Shown in pieces: positions 1-8,043 of a DNA stretch of 61,322 nucleotides (the stretch's first letter is position 1; every line of letters begins with the position of its first letter). The DNA is from an uncultured Oscillospiraceae bacterium. Lineage in GTDB: Bacteria; Bacillota; Clostridia; Oscillospirales; Oscillospiraceae. Both the position numbers and the translations under genes were made by a program. The notes under the pieces were generated by a model. It saw only the letters and a list, made by a program, of their open reading frames with translations. It was not told the DNA's origin and did not search any database. The stretch lies in the NCBI GenBank assembly GCA_934668285.1, contig CAKUNB010000001.1:1-61322 (forward strand), in the 5' to 3' direction.

Positions 1-45
1 GGTCGCCGATGGCGCGTGCGGGTTTGCAGGTGCGTGCTGCGCAAT

Positions 46-89
46 CCCTCAGTCGCCTTCGGCGACAGCTCCCTTTCCACAAGGGAGCC
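46..89. repeat. short palindromic intergenic repeat (two hairpins)
   Basis: Two adjacent small inverted repeats, GTCGCC-TTC-GGCGAC at 52-66 and CTCCCTT-(5)-AAGGGAG at 70-88, sit just upstream of the murD ribosome binding site. The arrangement looks like the short dispersed palindromes common between genes in Oscillospirales; only this one copy is in the window, so the repeat status is inferred from its form. Confidence 0.4.
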
Positions 90-125
90 TCCGACGGGGT
101 GCGCCGGCCAAAAGGAGTAATTTTC

Positions 126-1481
126 TTGGAACTGACGGAGTATTTTCAGCGTCTAAAGAATAAAACCGTGCTGGTCTTGGGGCTGGGCGTGAGCAATCGG
201 CCGCTGGTGCGGCTGCTGCTGCACTACGGCATCCGCGTGATCGGCTGCGACCGGACCGTGCGGGAGAAGCTCGACCCCGAGGTGCTGGAGCTGGAGCGCA
301 TGGGCGCGGAGCTGCATCTGGGCGAGGGCTATCTGACCGGCATTGCGGGCGACGTGGCCTTCCGCACGCCCGGCCTGCACCCGCTGACGCCGGAGCTGGA
401 GGCGCTGCGCGCCGCCGGAACGGTCATTACCAGCGAGATGGAGGCGTTTTTCACCGTCTGCCCCTGCCCGATCATCGGCGTGACCGGCTCGGACGGCAAG
501 ACGACCACCACCACGCTTATCGCCGAGATGCTGCGCCACGCGGGGCGGACCGTCTGGCTCGGCGGCAACATCGGCACGCCGCTGCTCGACAAGGCCGACC
601 GGATGCGCCCGACGGACTGCGCGGTGCTGGAGCTTAGCTCGTTCCAGCTCATGGATTTACAGCATAGCTGTCATATCGCAGTCGTGACGAACCTCGCGCC
701 GAACCATCTGGACATGCACCGTGACATGCAGGAATATGTGGACGCGAAGAAGAATATCTTCCTGCGCCAGAAGGCGGACGACACGCTGATCCTGAATCTC
801 GACAACGAGATCACGGCGGGCTTTGTCCCGCTGGCAAAGGGAACGGTCAAGGGCTTTTCGCGGCGAATCGTGCCGGAAAACGGCGTATATTTCCGCGACG
901 GCGCGATTTGGCGCGGGGAGGAGATCATCGTCCGGCAGAAGGACATTCTCATTCCGGGCCTGCATAACGTGGAAAATTACATGGCGGCGATTCTGGCCGT
1001 TGAGGGACTGGCATCGGACGACGATATCCGCTATGTTGCAAGTCATTTCGGCGGCGTGGAGCACCGCATCGAGCTGGTGCGCGTCAAGGATGGCGTGAAA
1101 TATTACAATGATTCCATTGCCTCTTCGCCCAGCCGGACGATCGCGGGCCTGCGCAGCTTTGACCGGAAGGTCATTCTGATCGCGGGCGGCTACGACAAGC
1201 ACATTCCGTATGACGTGCTCGGGCCGGAAATCGCGGCGCACGTGCGGCTTTTGATCTGTACCGGCGCGACCGGCGGGAAAATCGCCGCCGCCGCCCGCAC
1301 GCAGCCCGATGCGCCGAAGATCGTCGAAATTGACGATTTTTACGAGGCCGTGCGCTACGCCGCGAGCCGTGCCGTATCGGGCGACATTGTTTTGTTGTCT
1401 CCGGCGAGCGCGGCGTTCGATAAATTCAAGAATTTCATGGTCCGCGGCGCGGAATTCAAGAAAACGGTGATGGCGCTGTGA
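126..1481 (+). CDS. murD: UDP-N-acetylmuramoylalanine--D-glutamate ligase
   Basis: Cytoplasmic Mur ligase that adds D-glutamate to UDP-MurNAc-L-Ala with ATP during peptidoglycan precursor synthesis. The 451-aa length is normal. Visible motifs are the ATP loop GVTGSDGKTTTTT near residue 118, ELSSFQL near 167, TNLAPNHLDMH near 187 and YNDSIASSPSR near 326, in the family order. The frame is open to position 9, but I chose the TTG at 126 because AAAGGAG lies at 111-117 and the protein then begins directly before the N-terminal Rossmann motif LVLGLGVSN. The stop overlaps the ispD GTG (GTGA), so the two are translationally coupled. Confidence 0.95.
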   Translation: MELTEYFQRLKNKTVLVLGLGVSNRPLVRLLLHYGIRVIGCDRTVREKLDPEVLELERMGAELHLGEGYLTGIAGDVAFRTPGLHPLTPELEALRAAGTVITSEMEAFFTVCPCPIIGVTGSDGKTTTTTLIAEMLRHAGRTVWLGGNIGTPLLDKADRMRPTDCAVLELSSFQLMDLQHSCHIAVVTNLAPNHLDMHRDMQEYVDAKKNIFLRQKADDTLILNLDNEITAGFVPLAKGTVKGFSRRIVPENGVYFRDGAIWRGEEIIVRQKDILIPGLHNVENYMAAILAVEGLASDDDIRYVASHFGGVEHRIELVRVKDGVKYYNDSIASSPSRTIAGLRSFDRKVILIAGGYDKHIPYDVLGPEIAAHVRLLICTGATGGKIAAAARTQPDAPKIVEIDDFYEAVRYAASRAVSGDIVLLSPASAAFDKFKNFMVRGAEFKKTVMAL

Positions 1482-2167
1482 GCGGGCAGGGCAGAGGCTG
1501 CGCCGCCGTGGTCGTCGCGGCGGGAACGGCCAGCCGGATGCGCGGAATCGACAAAATGTTGGCCCCGCTGGCCGGGCAGCCCGTGCTGCTGCGGACGGTG
1601 CGCGCACTGGCGGAAAGCCGCCGCATCGGCCAGATTATTATCGTTACACGCGACGATTTGCTGGAGCAGGTGCGCACGCTGTGCGGCGAAGAACCCAAGG
1701 TTTGCGCCGTCGTTTCCGGCGGGGCGACCCGCGCGGAGAGCGTGCTGAACGGGCTGCGCTGTGTCGAAGCACCGTTTGTTGCAATACATGACGGTGCGCG
1801 CCCGCTCGTCACGCCGGAGATCATCGACGCGGCGATTGCCGCCGCCGAGGAGACCGGCGCCGCCGCGCCCGCCGTCGCGGTGCACGACACGATCAAAATC
1901 GCCAAAAACGGGCGGGTCTGCGCCACGCCCGACCGCGCGGCGCTTTTCGCCGTGCAGACCCCGCAGGTGTTCGACACCGCGCGCATTACCGCCGCGCTGA
2001 CGGAAGCGCTGACAAAAAATCTGCCCCTGACGGACGACTGCTCGGCGGCGGAGGCGGCGGGGCTGCCCGTCGCGCTGACTGCCGGAAGCGAAGAAAATAT
2101 CAAAATCACCACGCCGATCGACCTGACGCTGGCGGAGGCGATCTTGCAGCGGAGGGAAGCAACATGA
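1478..2167 (+). CDS. ispD: 2-C-methyl-D-erythritol 4-phosphate cytidylyltransferase
   Basis: Third step of the MEP isoprenoid pathway: transfers CMP from CTP to methylerythritol phosphate. The N-terminal nucleotide-binding signature VVVAAGTASRMRG is present (a variant of AAGxGxRM), followed by HDGARPLV near residue 104 and the C-terminal DDCSAAEAAG segment. Length 229 aa is typical. Starts with GTG overlapping the murD stop and ends in an ATGA overlap with ispF. The ispD-ispF pairing supports both calls; isoprenoid supply next to murD fits undecaprenyl-dependent wall synthesis. Confidence 0.94.
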   Translation: MSGQGRGCAAVVVAAGTASRMRGIDKMLAPLAGQPVLLRTVRALAESRRIGQIIIVTRDDLLEQVRTLCGEEPKVCAVVSGGATRAESVLNGLRCVEAPFVAIHDGARPLVTPEIIDAAIAAAEETGAAAPAVAVHDTIKIAKNGRVCATPDRAALFAVQTPQVFDTARITAALTEALTKNLPLTDDCSAAEAAGLPVALTAGSEENIKITTPIDLTLAEAILQRREAT

Positions 2168-2637
2168 GAATCGGCCACGGCTACGACGTGCATCGACTTG
2201 TTACGGGTCGAAAATTGATCTTGGGCGGCGTGGAGATCCCCTACGCGCTCGGCCTCGACGGCCACAGCGACGCCGACGTGCTGGTGCATGCGGTGATGGA
2301 CGCGCTGCTCGGCGCGGCTGCGCTGCGGGATATCGGCATGCTGTTTCCGGACAGCGATCCGGCCTACGCGGGCATTTCGAGCCTGACGCTGCTGGCCGAG
2401 GTGCTGCGCCGCATCGCGGAAAAGGGCCTGCGCGTCGGCAACGTCGACGTGACGGTGCTGGCCCAGCGGCCAAGGCTGCGCGACTATATTCCGACGATGA
2501 CGCAGACACTCGCCGCCGCCATGGACGTGCCGCTCGACCGCGTGAACATCAAGGCCACGACCGAGGAAGGCCTCGGCTTCACCGGCCGCAGCGAAGGCAT
2601 CGCCTGCCACGCCGTGTGTCTGCTGGAAGAAGCGTAA
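2164..2637 (+). CDS. ispF: 2-C-methyl-D-erythritol 2,4-cyclodiphosphate synthase
   Basis: Converts CDP-methylerythritol 2-phosphate to the cyclodiphosphate, releasing CMP; trimeric zinc enzyme of the MEP pathway. Metal ligands are visible in GYDVHR (residues 6-11) and GHSDADVLVHA (about 38-48), and the substrate/CMP loop ATTEEGLGFTGR lies near the C terminus. At 157 aa it has the usual length. It is coupled to ispD by ATGA. Confidence 0.96.
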   Translation: MRIGHGYDVHRLVTGRKLILGGVEIPYALGLDGHSDADVLVHAVMDALLGAAALRDIGMLFPDSDPAYAGISSLTLLAEVLRRIAEKGLRVGNVDVTVLAQRPRLRDYIPTMTQTLAAAMDVPLDRVNIKATTEEGLGFTGRSEGIACHAVCLLEEA

Positions 2638-2745
2638 TACATAAGCCAATTTCCCAGCCCGCCACCCAAAAAAGGGCAAATTTCCAACCCCGCCCTACGA
2701 ACAGAACGGATGGTGTCAACGCAGCACCAAAAAGGAGGATGCGCC

Positions 2746-3543
2746 ATGTTTCATAAGGAGAAAACGCCGTTTTCGGCGGAACAGGTACAGCCCAAATGGG
2801 AGGAGCTGATTCGGCTCGAGCGGCGGCTGCGCCGTAACGCGCTGCTCTGCCGGATCTTGCAGCCGGTGGGGACGGTGCTCTTTTCGCTGAATCTGCTGAT
2901 TGCGGCGCTGAATTTCGTCTGGTGCGTCGGCGGCGAGACGCTGATGCAGTTTTTCCGGACGGTGCCGCTGTTCGTCAGCCTGACCGAGGGTCTGCCGCAT
3001 GAAACCGTCGGCAGCTGCATCGGCTTTCTGCTCTGGTTCGGCTTTTTGATTCCCGCGGCCGTCTGCGGCGCGATCACGGGCGTGGTCTGGTTTCTTGACC
3101 GCCGCAAGCCGCAGGAGGAGCGCCCGCTCGTCGGCAGCCCCGTGCAGCAGGCGCGTGCGCTGGCCAACGAGGGCGAGACGGTCTACATGCTGCGCCGGAA
3201 CATGCCGCGCTGGTCGGTGTTCTTCGAGGCGGGCGTCGTGACGGCGCTGATGGCGCTGCCGGTGCTGCTGCGGCTGATTGAGATTGCCAAAGGCTCTGAG
3301 CCGTCCGTCCTACAGCTCACCGTGGGCATCTGCCTGCTGCTGGTGTGCCTGTTTGTGCTGTATTGGGTGTTTGCGGGCCTGCTGGAATGCTTCTCGCTGC
3401 TGCTTTCGCTGTACTATCTTTCGCCCGGCGAGTGGACGCTCTACGACCAGCACCGCCGCCTCGACGAGTACTGGGAAAGCGTCGACCCTGCGGAATTTGC
3501 CCGCCGCCAGCGCGCCGCCGAGGAAAGGAAGAGCCGCCGATGA
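2746..3543 (+). CDS. multipass membrane protein of unknown function
   Basis: A 265-aa protein I do not recognise. It has about four or five hydrophobic segments: around residues 30-60, 80-115, 155-180 and a long one near 200-235. The N-terminal 30 residues and the C-terminal tail are charged and probably cytoplasmic. The ATG at 2746 was chosen over an in-frame ATG at 2710 because AAAGGAGG lies 5 bases upstream. It ends in an ATGA overlap with queH and is therefore probably co-expressed with the murD-ispDF-queH group; the context gives no specific function. Confidence 0.75.
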   Translation: MFHKEKTPFSAEQVQPKWEELIRLERRLRRNALLCRILQPVGTVLFSLNLLIAALNFVWCVGGETLMQFFRTVPLFVSLTEGLPHETVGSCIGFLLWFGFLIPAAVCGAITGVVWFLDRRKPQEERPLVGSPVQQARALANEGETVYMLRRNMPRWSVFFEAGVVTALMALPVLLRLIEIAKGSEPSVLQLTVGICLLLVCLFVLYWVFAGLLECFSLLLSLYYLSPGEWTLYDQHRRLDEYWESVDPAEFARRQRAAEERKSRR

Positions 3544-4085
3544 AAACGCTGCTGCACATCTGCTGCGCGCCGTGCGCCAACCAGTGCATCGACGTGCTGC
3601 GCGGCGACGGTATCGAGCTGACGGGCTTCTGGTTTAACCCGAACATCCATCCCTTTACGGAATACCGCAGCCGCCGCAACTGCCTGCGCGAGTACGCGCA
3701 GACGATCGGGCTGCCGCTGCTCGAGCGTGATCAGTACGCGCTGCGGCCCTTTATCCGCGAGGTCGCGTCAGATATTGCAAATCGCTGCGCAAAATGCTAT
3801 GAAATGCGCCTGTTTGAAACGGCGCGGACGGCGGCGGAGGGCGGCTTTGACAGCTTTACCTCGTCGCTGTTCATCAGCCCCTATCAGCAGCACGAGCTGA
3901 TGCGCGAGGTCGCCGAGCGTGCGGCGGCGGAGTACGGCGTGCAGTTTCTGTACCGTGATTTCCGCCCCTATTTCCGCGCCGGTCAGGAGCGCGCCCGTGC
4001 GCTGGGCTTCTACATGCAAAAATACTGCGGCTGCATCTTCTCCGAGGAGGAGCGCTACCTGAAGGAAAGCAAACGCATTCCGTGA
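3540..4085 (+). CDS. queH: epoxyqueuosine reductase QueH (DUF208)
   Basis: QueH reduces epoxyqueuosine to queuosine in tRNA, the last step of Q modification, as the non-cobalamin alternative to QueG. The protein is 181 aa and begins MKTLLHICCAPC, the family N-terminal CC motif, with further conserved cysteines in RCAKCYEMR and YCGCIFSEEE that together bind the iron-sulfur cluster and second metal site in characterised members. Start is the ATGA overlapping the upstream stop. No other queuosine gene is in the window, so it probably acts on salvaged queuine-derived tRNA or with unlinked genes. Confidence 0.9.
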   Translation: MKTLLHICCAPCANQCIDVLRGDGIELTGFWFNPNIHPFTEYRSRRNCLREYAQTIGLPLLERDQYALRPFIREVASDIANRCAKCYEMRLFETARTAAEGGFDSFTSSLFISPYQQHELMREVAERAAAEYGVQFLYRDFRPYFRAGQERARALGFYMQKYCGCIFSEEERYLKESKRIP

Positions 4086-4092
4086 GCCGCAC

Positions 4093-4142
4093 AAAAAACC
4101 ACATCGGGCCACCCGAAAAGGGAAAGCCCGATGTGGTTTTTT
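4093..4142. terminator. bidirectional rho-independent terminator
   Basis: Arms of 15-17 bp reading AACCACATCGGGC and its complement GCCCGATGTGGTT, flanked by A6 on the left and T6 on the right. It lies between convergent queH and the minus-strand nuclease and can serve both. Confidence 0.93.
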
Positions 4143-4165
4143 GCCGTATACAGAGAACGGCCTGC

Positions 4166-6007
4166 TTATTTTTCCAGGTACCGCATCAGGATTGCGGCGA
4201 TCTGGACGCGGGTGGCGTTGTCTTGGGGCAGAAGCTTGCCGTCCGAGCCGTTGAGGATGCCCTCGGCGACGGCCCAGCACATGGCGTCATACGCATAGGC
4301 GCTGACCTCGCGCGCGTCGGGGAAAGCGGCGAGCGTCTGGCTGGTGCGCGCGGCCTTGCTGTAGCGGTAGAGGATGGCCGCGATCTGCTCGCGGGTGATC
4401 GGTGTGTCCGGCTCAAAGGTCGTGTGGCTCGTGCCGTTGACGATGCCGTTGTCGCTTGCCCAGACGACGGCGTCGGTGTACCACTCGTTTGCCGGAACGT
4501 CGGTGAAGCGGTTGGTCTTGCCGGAAATGTCAGGCGTTTTTTCCGCGCGGTAGAGGATCGTCACGAACATAGCGCGGGTCAGCTCGCCCTCAGGGTCGAA
4601 CTCGCGCTTGGAAACGCCGTTCATCAGACCGTTTTCCAGCACATAGCTGACCGCGTCGGTGTACCAGTCGGAGATCGGAAGGTCGGAGAAATCGGTGTAT
4701 TTCGGGGTGTTGACGGGCTTGGCGTTCGGGTCCTTCGCGCCGCAGCGGGTGCACACGCCGTTCTGATACGCGTGGCCGAGTGCGGGCGTCGCCGTGCTGC
4801 TCAGCTCTCTGCCGCAGTCCTTGCAGACCACGCGGTCGGCGCCGCCGGTGGTGCAGGCGGCCTCCTGCAGCTGATGCTCGGTGTTTTCGTGCTTGCAGTC
4901 GGGCTTGTAGTTCGGGTCAGGCTCGTTGCAGCGGGTGCACTTGCCGTTCTGGAAGTCGTGCCCCAACGCAGTCTTTACCTTCTCCTCAATGGTCTTGCCG
5001 CAATCAACGCAGACCGTGCGGACATAGCCGTCAGCAGTGCAGGTTGCAGGCTGCTCCTCGGTTTTCGTGTTCGTATGCTTGCAGGCGGGCGTACTGCCGC
5101 CCTCCTTGGCCTTGCCGGAGGGGGTGGCCATGTCATTCGGGACTTCCTGCCCGAACAGCAGCCAAGAGTACTCCGGATAGTCGATAAAGACGTTGCGGTT
5201 GCCCTGAATATTCTGGACTTCGTCGTTACGTTTCATTTCCCACGTGTCCACGGGGTCCAGCTCGCACCACTCCAGCAGCGTGTCGAGGCTTTCGATGACC
5301 TTGAGACCGTTATTCTTATCATCGCGGGGGCCGACCACGGGATTCGGCGTGTTCATAAAGAGATTCGGCTCGCCCCAGCGGACATAGACGTAGAGCAGGA
5401 TTCTTGCAACGTCGCCCTTCACATAGTCGTTGACCTCGACAAGATCGTTGGCGGGGGAATAATACAGAACATTTTTTCCGTTATATTGGTAGGTTTTGTA
5501 TCCGCTGATCACACCCTTGACGTTGCCCATGGTGTAGTTGCTGCGCGTGGAGTTTACGTCCTCGTCGGTCGGGCGCAGATGGTGCAGGTCGGAGCCACCG
5601 TTGGATTCCTTGAACGAGGCACGGCTCTTCGGCCAGACGTGCTCGCGGTTATAGCTCGAGCTGACCACGTCGCTGTAGAAAAGAAGGTTGCCGTCAGTCG
5701 TCGGCCAGTGCTTGGTCAGCGAAGAATAGGAAACCCTGTTTGTCATGGTGGTGGACATCAGGGTTTGCAGCCGCTTGTACATTGCGGAATTGACCGCCGT
5801 CAGACAGTCCTCCGTGCCGCCCTGCAGCTTGGACACGACGTCGTAGGTATAGTCGCCGGTATAATATGCCTTGGCCTGACTGCTGAGGCTGCCGCAGACC
5901 GTGCCGCGCTCGAGGGTGTTCTTCGCGGAAACGGAGGCGGCGAACAGCGCGGTGAGTATGCACAGAATCAGCAGGAAGGAAAGCGCTCTCTGGCTGAAAT
6001 GCTTCAT
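4166..6007 (-). CDS. secreted endonuclease I family protein with SLH domains
   Basis: 613-aa exported protein. A signal peptide (KHFSQ..LSFLLILCILTALFAASVSA) is followed by an Endonuclease_1 (EndA/NucM-like) domain with NREHVWPKS, SDLHHLRPTDEDVNSTRSNY as the His/Asn metal-binding core, around residues 50-290. Then come two Cys-rich repeats of about 60 residues (each C..C, VCxDCG, ALGH, CTRC) and three SLH domains filling the last 180 residues. It should degrade extracellular DNA while anchored to the wall polymer. The ATG at 6007 was chosen over an upstream in-frame start because AAAAGGAG lies just upstream. It ends at the shared terminator with queH. Confidence 0.9.
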   Translation of the reverse strand: MKHFSQRALSFLLILCILTALFAASVSAKNTLERGTVCGSLSSQAKAYYTGDYTYDVVSKLQGGTEDCLTAVNSAMYKRLQTLMSTTMTNRVSYSSLTKHWPTTDGNLLFYSDVVSSSYNREHVWPKSRASFKESNGGSDLHHLRPTDEDVNSTRSNYTMGNVKGVISGYKTYQYNGKNVLYYSPANDLVEVNDYVKGDVARILLYVYVRWGEPNLFMNTPNPVVGPRDDKNNGLKVIESLDTLLEWCELDPVDTWEMKRNDEVQNIQGNRNVFIDYPEYSWLLFGQEVPNDMATPSGKAKEGGSTPACKHTNTKTEEQPATCTADGYVRTVCVDCGKTIEEKVKTALGHDFQNGKCTRCNEPDPNYKPDCKHENTEHQLQEAACTTGGADRVVCKDCGRELSSTATPALGHAYQNGVCTRCGAKDPNAKPVNTPKYTDFSDLPISDWYTDAVSYVLENGLMNGVSKREFDPEGELTRAMFVTILYRAEKTPDISGKTNRFTDVPANEWYTDAVVWASDNGIVNGTSHTTFEPDTPITREQIAAILYRYSKAARTSQTLAAFPDAREVSAYAYDAMCWAVAEGILNGSDGKLLPQDNATRVQIAAILMRYLEK

Positions 6008-6042
6008 GATGCAAATCTCCTTTTGAAAGTGGTGTATCAATA

Positions 6043-6051
6043 ATCATATCA
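6043..6051 (-). promoter_or_regulatory. candidate extended -10 promoter for the nuclease
   Basis: Read on the minus strand, TG-A-TATGAT forms an extended -10 about 36 bases before the start codon. No good -35 is seen 17 bases upstream, as is common with extended -10 promoters. Confidence 0.45.
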
Positions 6052-6166
6052 CAAAATCCGCAAAACGGATATAGGAAAAACTACCGAATTCCGCCCTCGA
6101 AACTTGTTGCTTTCGCTGAAAATCCGCCCTCCCCGCGCCAACACCACAGCCCACGCCGCCCCCCCT

Positions 6167-6203
6167 TGTCATTGCGAGGCGCGAAGCGCCGCGGCAATCC
6201 GCA
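6167..6203. repeat. dispersed repeat, TGTCATTGCGAGG family (single end)
   Basis: Begins with TGTCATTGCGAGG, then a small palindrome (GGCGCGAAGCGCC) and CGGCAATCC. The same opening and order recur at 33743, 57343, 60365 and 60568. This is a single end without the inverted partner that closes the copy at 33743-33867. Confidence 0.7.
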
Positions 6204-6216
6204 TCCCCATCCCCCC

Positions 6217-6254
6217 CGCCGCAGCGGGTTTTTAATCTGTGCCGAAGGCACACC
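6217..6254. repeat. dispersed repeat, GCAGCGG..TTTTTAATCTGTGCCG family
   Basis: Contains CGCAGCGG, TTTTTAATCTGTGCCG and GGCACACC. The same block appears at 16671-16710 and, in the opposite orientation and more diverged, at 57172-57210. The rest of the gap between the nuclease and rpiB (6008-6384) holds only these repeats and the rpiB terminator. Confidence 0.6.
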
Positions 6255-6292
6255 ACAATTCCGCATTCCGCATGATTCGATGGTGCCTGCAC

Positions 6293-6320
6293 CGGCGGGC
6301 TGAGGGCAGCCCACCCTACG
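6293..6320. repeat. GTAGGGYGGG palindromic repeat
   Basis: On the minus strand it reads CGTAGGGTGGGCTGCCCTC then AGCCCGCC, an imperfect palindrome. It belongs to the family also seen at 11456, 11508, 18294, 28627, 60643 and 60726. Confidence 0.6.
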
Positions 6321-6346
6321 GACGGATTGCGATGCTGCCTGCGGCG

Positions 6347-6378
6347 CGCAAAACGGGACGGCTGCTGCCGTCCCGTTT
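6347..6378 (-). terminator. rpiB terminator
   Basis: Stem ACGGGACGG / CCGTCCCGT (6353-6361 with 6368-6376), loop CTGCTG, followed on the minus strand by TTT. It lies directly after the rpiB stop. Confidence 0.8.
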
Positions 6379-6384
6379 GGTTGA

Positions 6385-6825
6385 TTATTCGTTTTCCAGC
6401 GCGGCGATTTTGTCGATGCGGCGCTTGTGGCGGCCGCCTTCGAAGGCGGTGTCGAGCCAGACGTCGACGATCTCGAGCGCCAGCTTTTCGCCCACGACGC
6501 CCTGACCGAGCGCCATCATGTTCGAGTCGTTGTGCTGGCGGGTCAGGCGCGCGCTCATCAGGTCGGACAGCAGGGCGCAGCGGATGCCGCGAATTTTGTT
6601 GGCGGTGATGGACATTCCGATGCCGGTCGTGCAGACCAGAATGCCCCGGTCGCAGCGGCCCTCGGCCACTGCGCGGGCGGCGGGCGCGGCGAAATCGGAG
6701 TAGTCGCAGCTCTCGTGCGAGTCGGTGCCGAAGTCCTCGGTTTCGATGCCGCGCGCCTTCAGGTGCGCCGCGATGGCGAGCTTCAGCTCCAGCCCGCCGT
6801 GGTCACAGGCAAGTGCAATTTTCAT
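6385..6825 (-). CDS. rpiB: ribose 5-phosphate isomerase B
   Basis: Interconverts ribose 5-phosphate and ribulose 5-phosphate in the pentose phosphate pathway. The 146-aa protein starts MKIALACDHGG, has the family Asp-His at residues 8-9, the catalytic-Cys segment VCTTGIGMSI near residue 64, and RCALLSDLMSARLTRQHND. The family usually has CGTGIG; here the residue after Cys is Thr. AAAAGGAGCC precedes the ATG. It is 16 bases behind the upstream membrane-protein gene and is probably the last gene of that transcript. Confidence 0.93.
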   Translation of the reverse strand: MKIALACDHGGLELKLAIAAHLKARGIETEDFGTDSHESCDYSDFAAPAARAVAEGRCDRGILVCTTGIGMSITANKIRGIRCALLSDLMSARLTRQHNDSNMMALGQGVVGEKLALEIVDVWLDTAFEGGRHKRRIDKIAALENE

Positions 6826-6841
6826 GATAAGGCTCCTTTTC

Positions 6842-7954
6842 TTACAGAAGTAAAATGATACAGTCGGTGACGAGCAGCAATAGGACGCTTAAAATTACGA
6901 AAATCGTCTGCTCCCGCCGCGCCCACAGGCCCCAGAGCCAGCCCAGCGCCAGCGCCAGCGGCACATTCAGCAGATACCGCCCGCCGAGCAGCCAGACCGC
7001 CGCAAAGAACGGCAGCAGCACCAGCAGCGCCAGACAAACGCTCTCGCGCCGCCGGATCGCGCCGTGCAGCGCGCACAGCAGCGCCGCGCCGCCCGCCAGC
7101 GCGAGCAGTCCGTCGGTGCTGTAGGCCGGAGCGAAGGCGGGCAGCGTCCCAAGCTGGCGCAGCTTTTGCACCAGCAGCGGCGGGACAGCCCGCCAGAATT
7201 CCGCCGTGGCGATGGGAGAGAGGCCCTGCCCCGCATAGCGCTCCCGAAGCAGGCGCAGCCCGCAGAGGCCAACCGTGAGCAGGGCGCACAGCAGCGCCGT
7301 CAGCAGCAGGGAGCCGGCCGCCCGCCCAAGCGAGCGCCGCCGGAGCTGGACGTAAATCCATGCGGCGATCCAGAGCGGCGCGAGCCACAGCAGCCGCGCA
7401 CAGCCGAACAGTCCCGCCGAAAAGCAGACCAGCGACAGCGTCAGCCACAGCGCGGGCAGGAAATACCGCTCGCTGCCGGTGCAGACCCACTGCCACAGAA
7501 ACAGCAGCGCCCAGACCGTCACCGCCGCGCGGCCCAGCCCGTCAGCCTGCAGCAGCGTCAGCACGATTGCGGTGCAGACCGCAGCCAGCGCACTGCCGGA
7601 CAGCTCCCGCACCAGCAGGTACGTTCCCGCCGCCAGCAGGGCGCACAGCGGGAGAACGCTCCGCGCGTACTGCGGCAGATAGGAAAGCGCAAGCGCCCCC
7701 GCGCCGCGGATCGAGGCGAAGGACAGCTCCGCCAGCAGCCGCCCGCCCGCAGCGAGCACCACGGCAAGCGGCAGCCAGCCGCAATCGGCGGCGCACAGCC
7801 GCGCAGCCTGCAGCGGCCGGAAGTGCGGCATCTCGATGCAGTGCATCCATTCCGTCGTGCCCCGGCGCGGCTGCCGCGCCGCAAAATAGACCGGAATACT
7901 CAGCGCCGCCAGCACCGCCACGGCGCCGAGCAGGATCAGAAGTAGTACAGGCAT
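6842..7954 (-). CDS. polytopic membrane protein of unknown function
   Basis: 370 aa, extremely hydrophobic, about nine or ten predicted membrane spans from the first residue (PVLLLILLGAVAVLAAL) to the last (FVILSVLLLLVTDCIILLL). Short Arg-rich loops such as QLRRRSLGR are likely cytoplasmic. The layout resembles GT-C glycosyltransferase or dolichyl-phosphate-mannose-type membrane proteins, but I see no decisive motif. The ribosome binding site (AAAGGCGG) is modest. It precedes rpiB on the same strand. Confidence 0.7.
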   Translation of the reverse strand: MPVLLLILLGAVAVLAALSIPVYFAARQPRRGTTEWMHCIEMPHFRPLQAARLCAADCGWLPLAVVLAAGGRLLAELSFASIRGAGALALSYLPQYARSVLPLCALLAAGTYLLVRELSGSALAAVCTAIVLTLLQADGLGRAAVTVWALLFLWQWVCTGSERYFLPALWLTLSLVCFSAGLFGCARLLWLAPLWIAAWIYVQLRRRSLGRAAGSLLLTALLCALLTVGLCGLRLLRERYAGQGLSPIATAEFWRAVPPLLVQKLRQLGTLPAFAPAYSTDGLLALAGGAALLCALHGAIRRRESVCLALLVLLPFFAAVWLLGGRYLLNVPLALALGWLWGLWARREQTIFVILSVLLLLVTDCIILLL

Positions 7955-8043
7955 GGGAAAAACCGCCTTTCTCTATATTCGCCAGTCAAAGGACGTGGAA
8001 CCGTCGCTTTATGTGATGCCAACATCAACCCCTGCGGGCAGTG

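Noticed and set aside
4082..6043. 653-aa open frame on the plus strand opposite the nuclease
   Set aside because: No ribosome binding site, no recognisable domain; the minus strand encodes clear nuclease and SLH domains, so this is a high-GC shadow.
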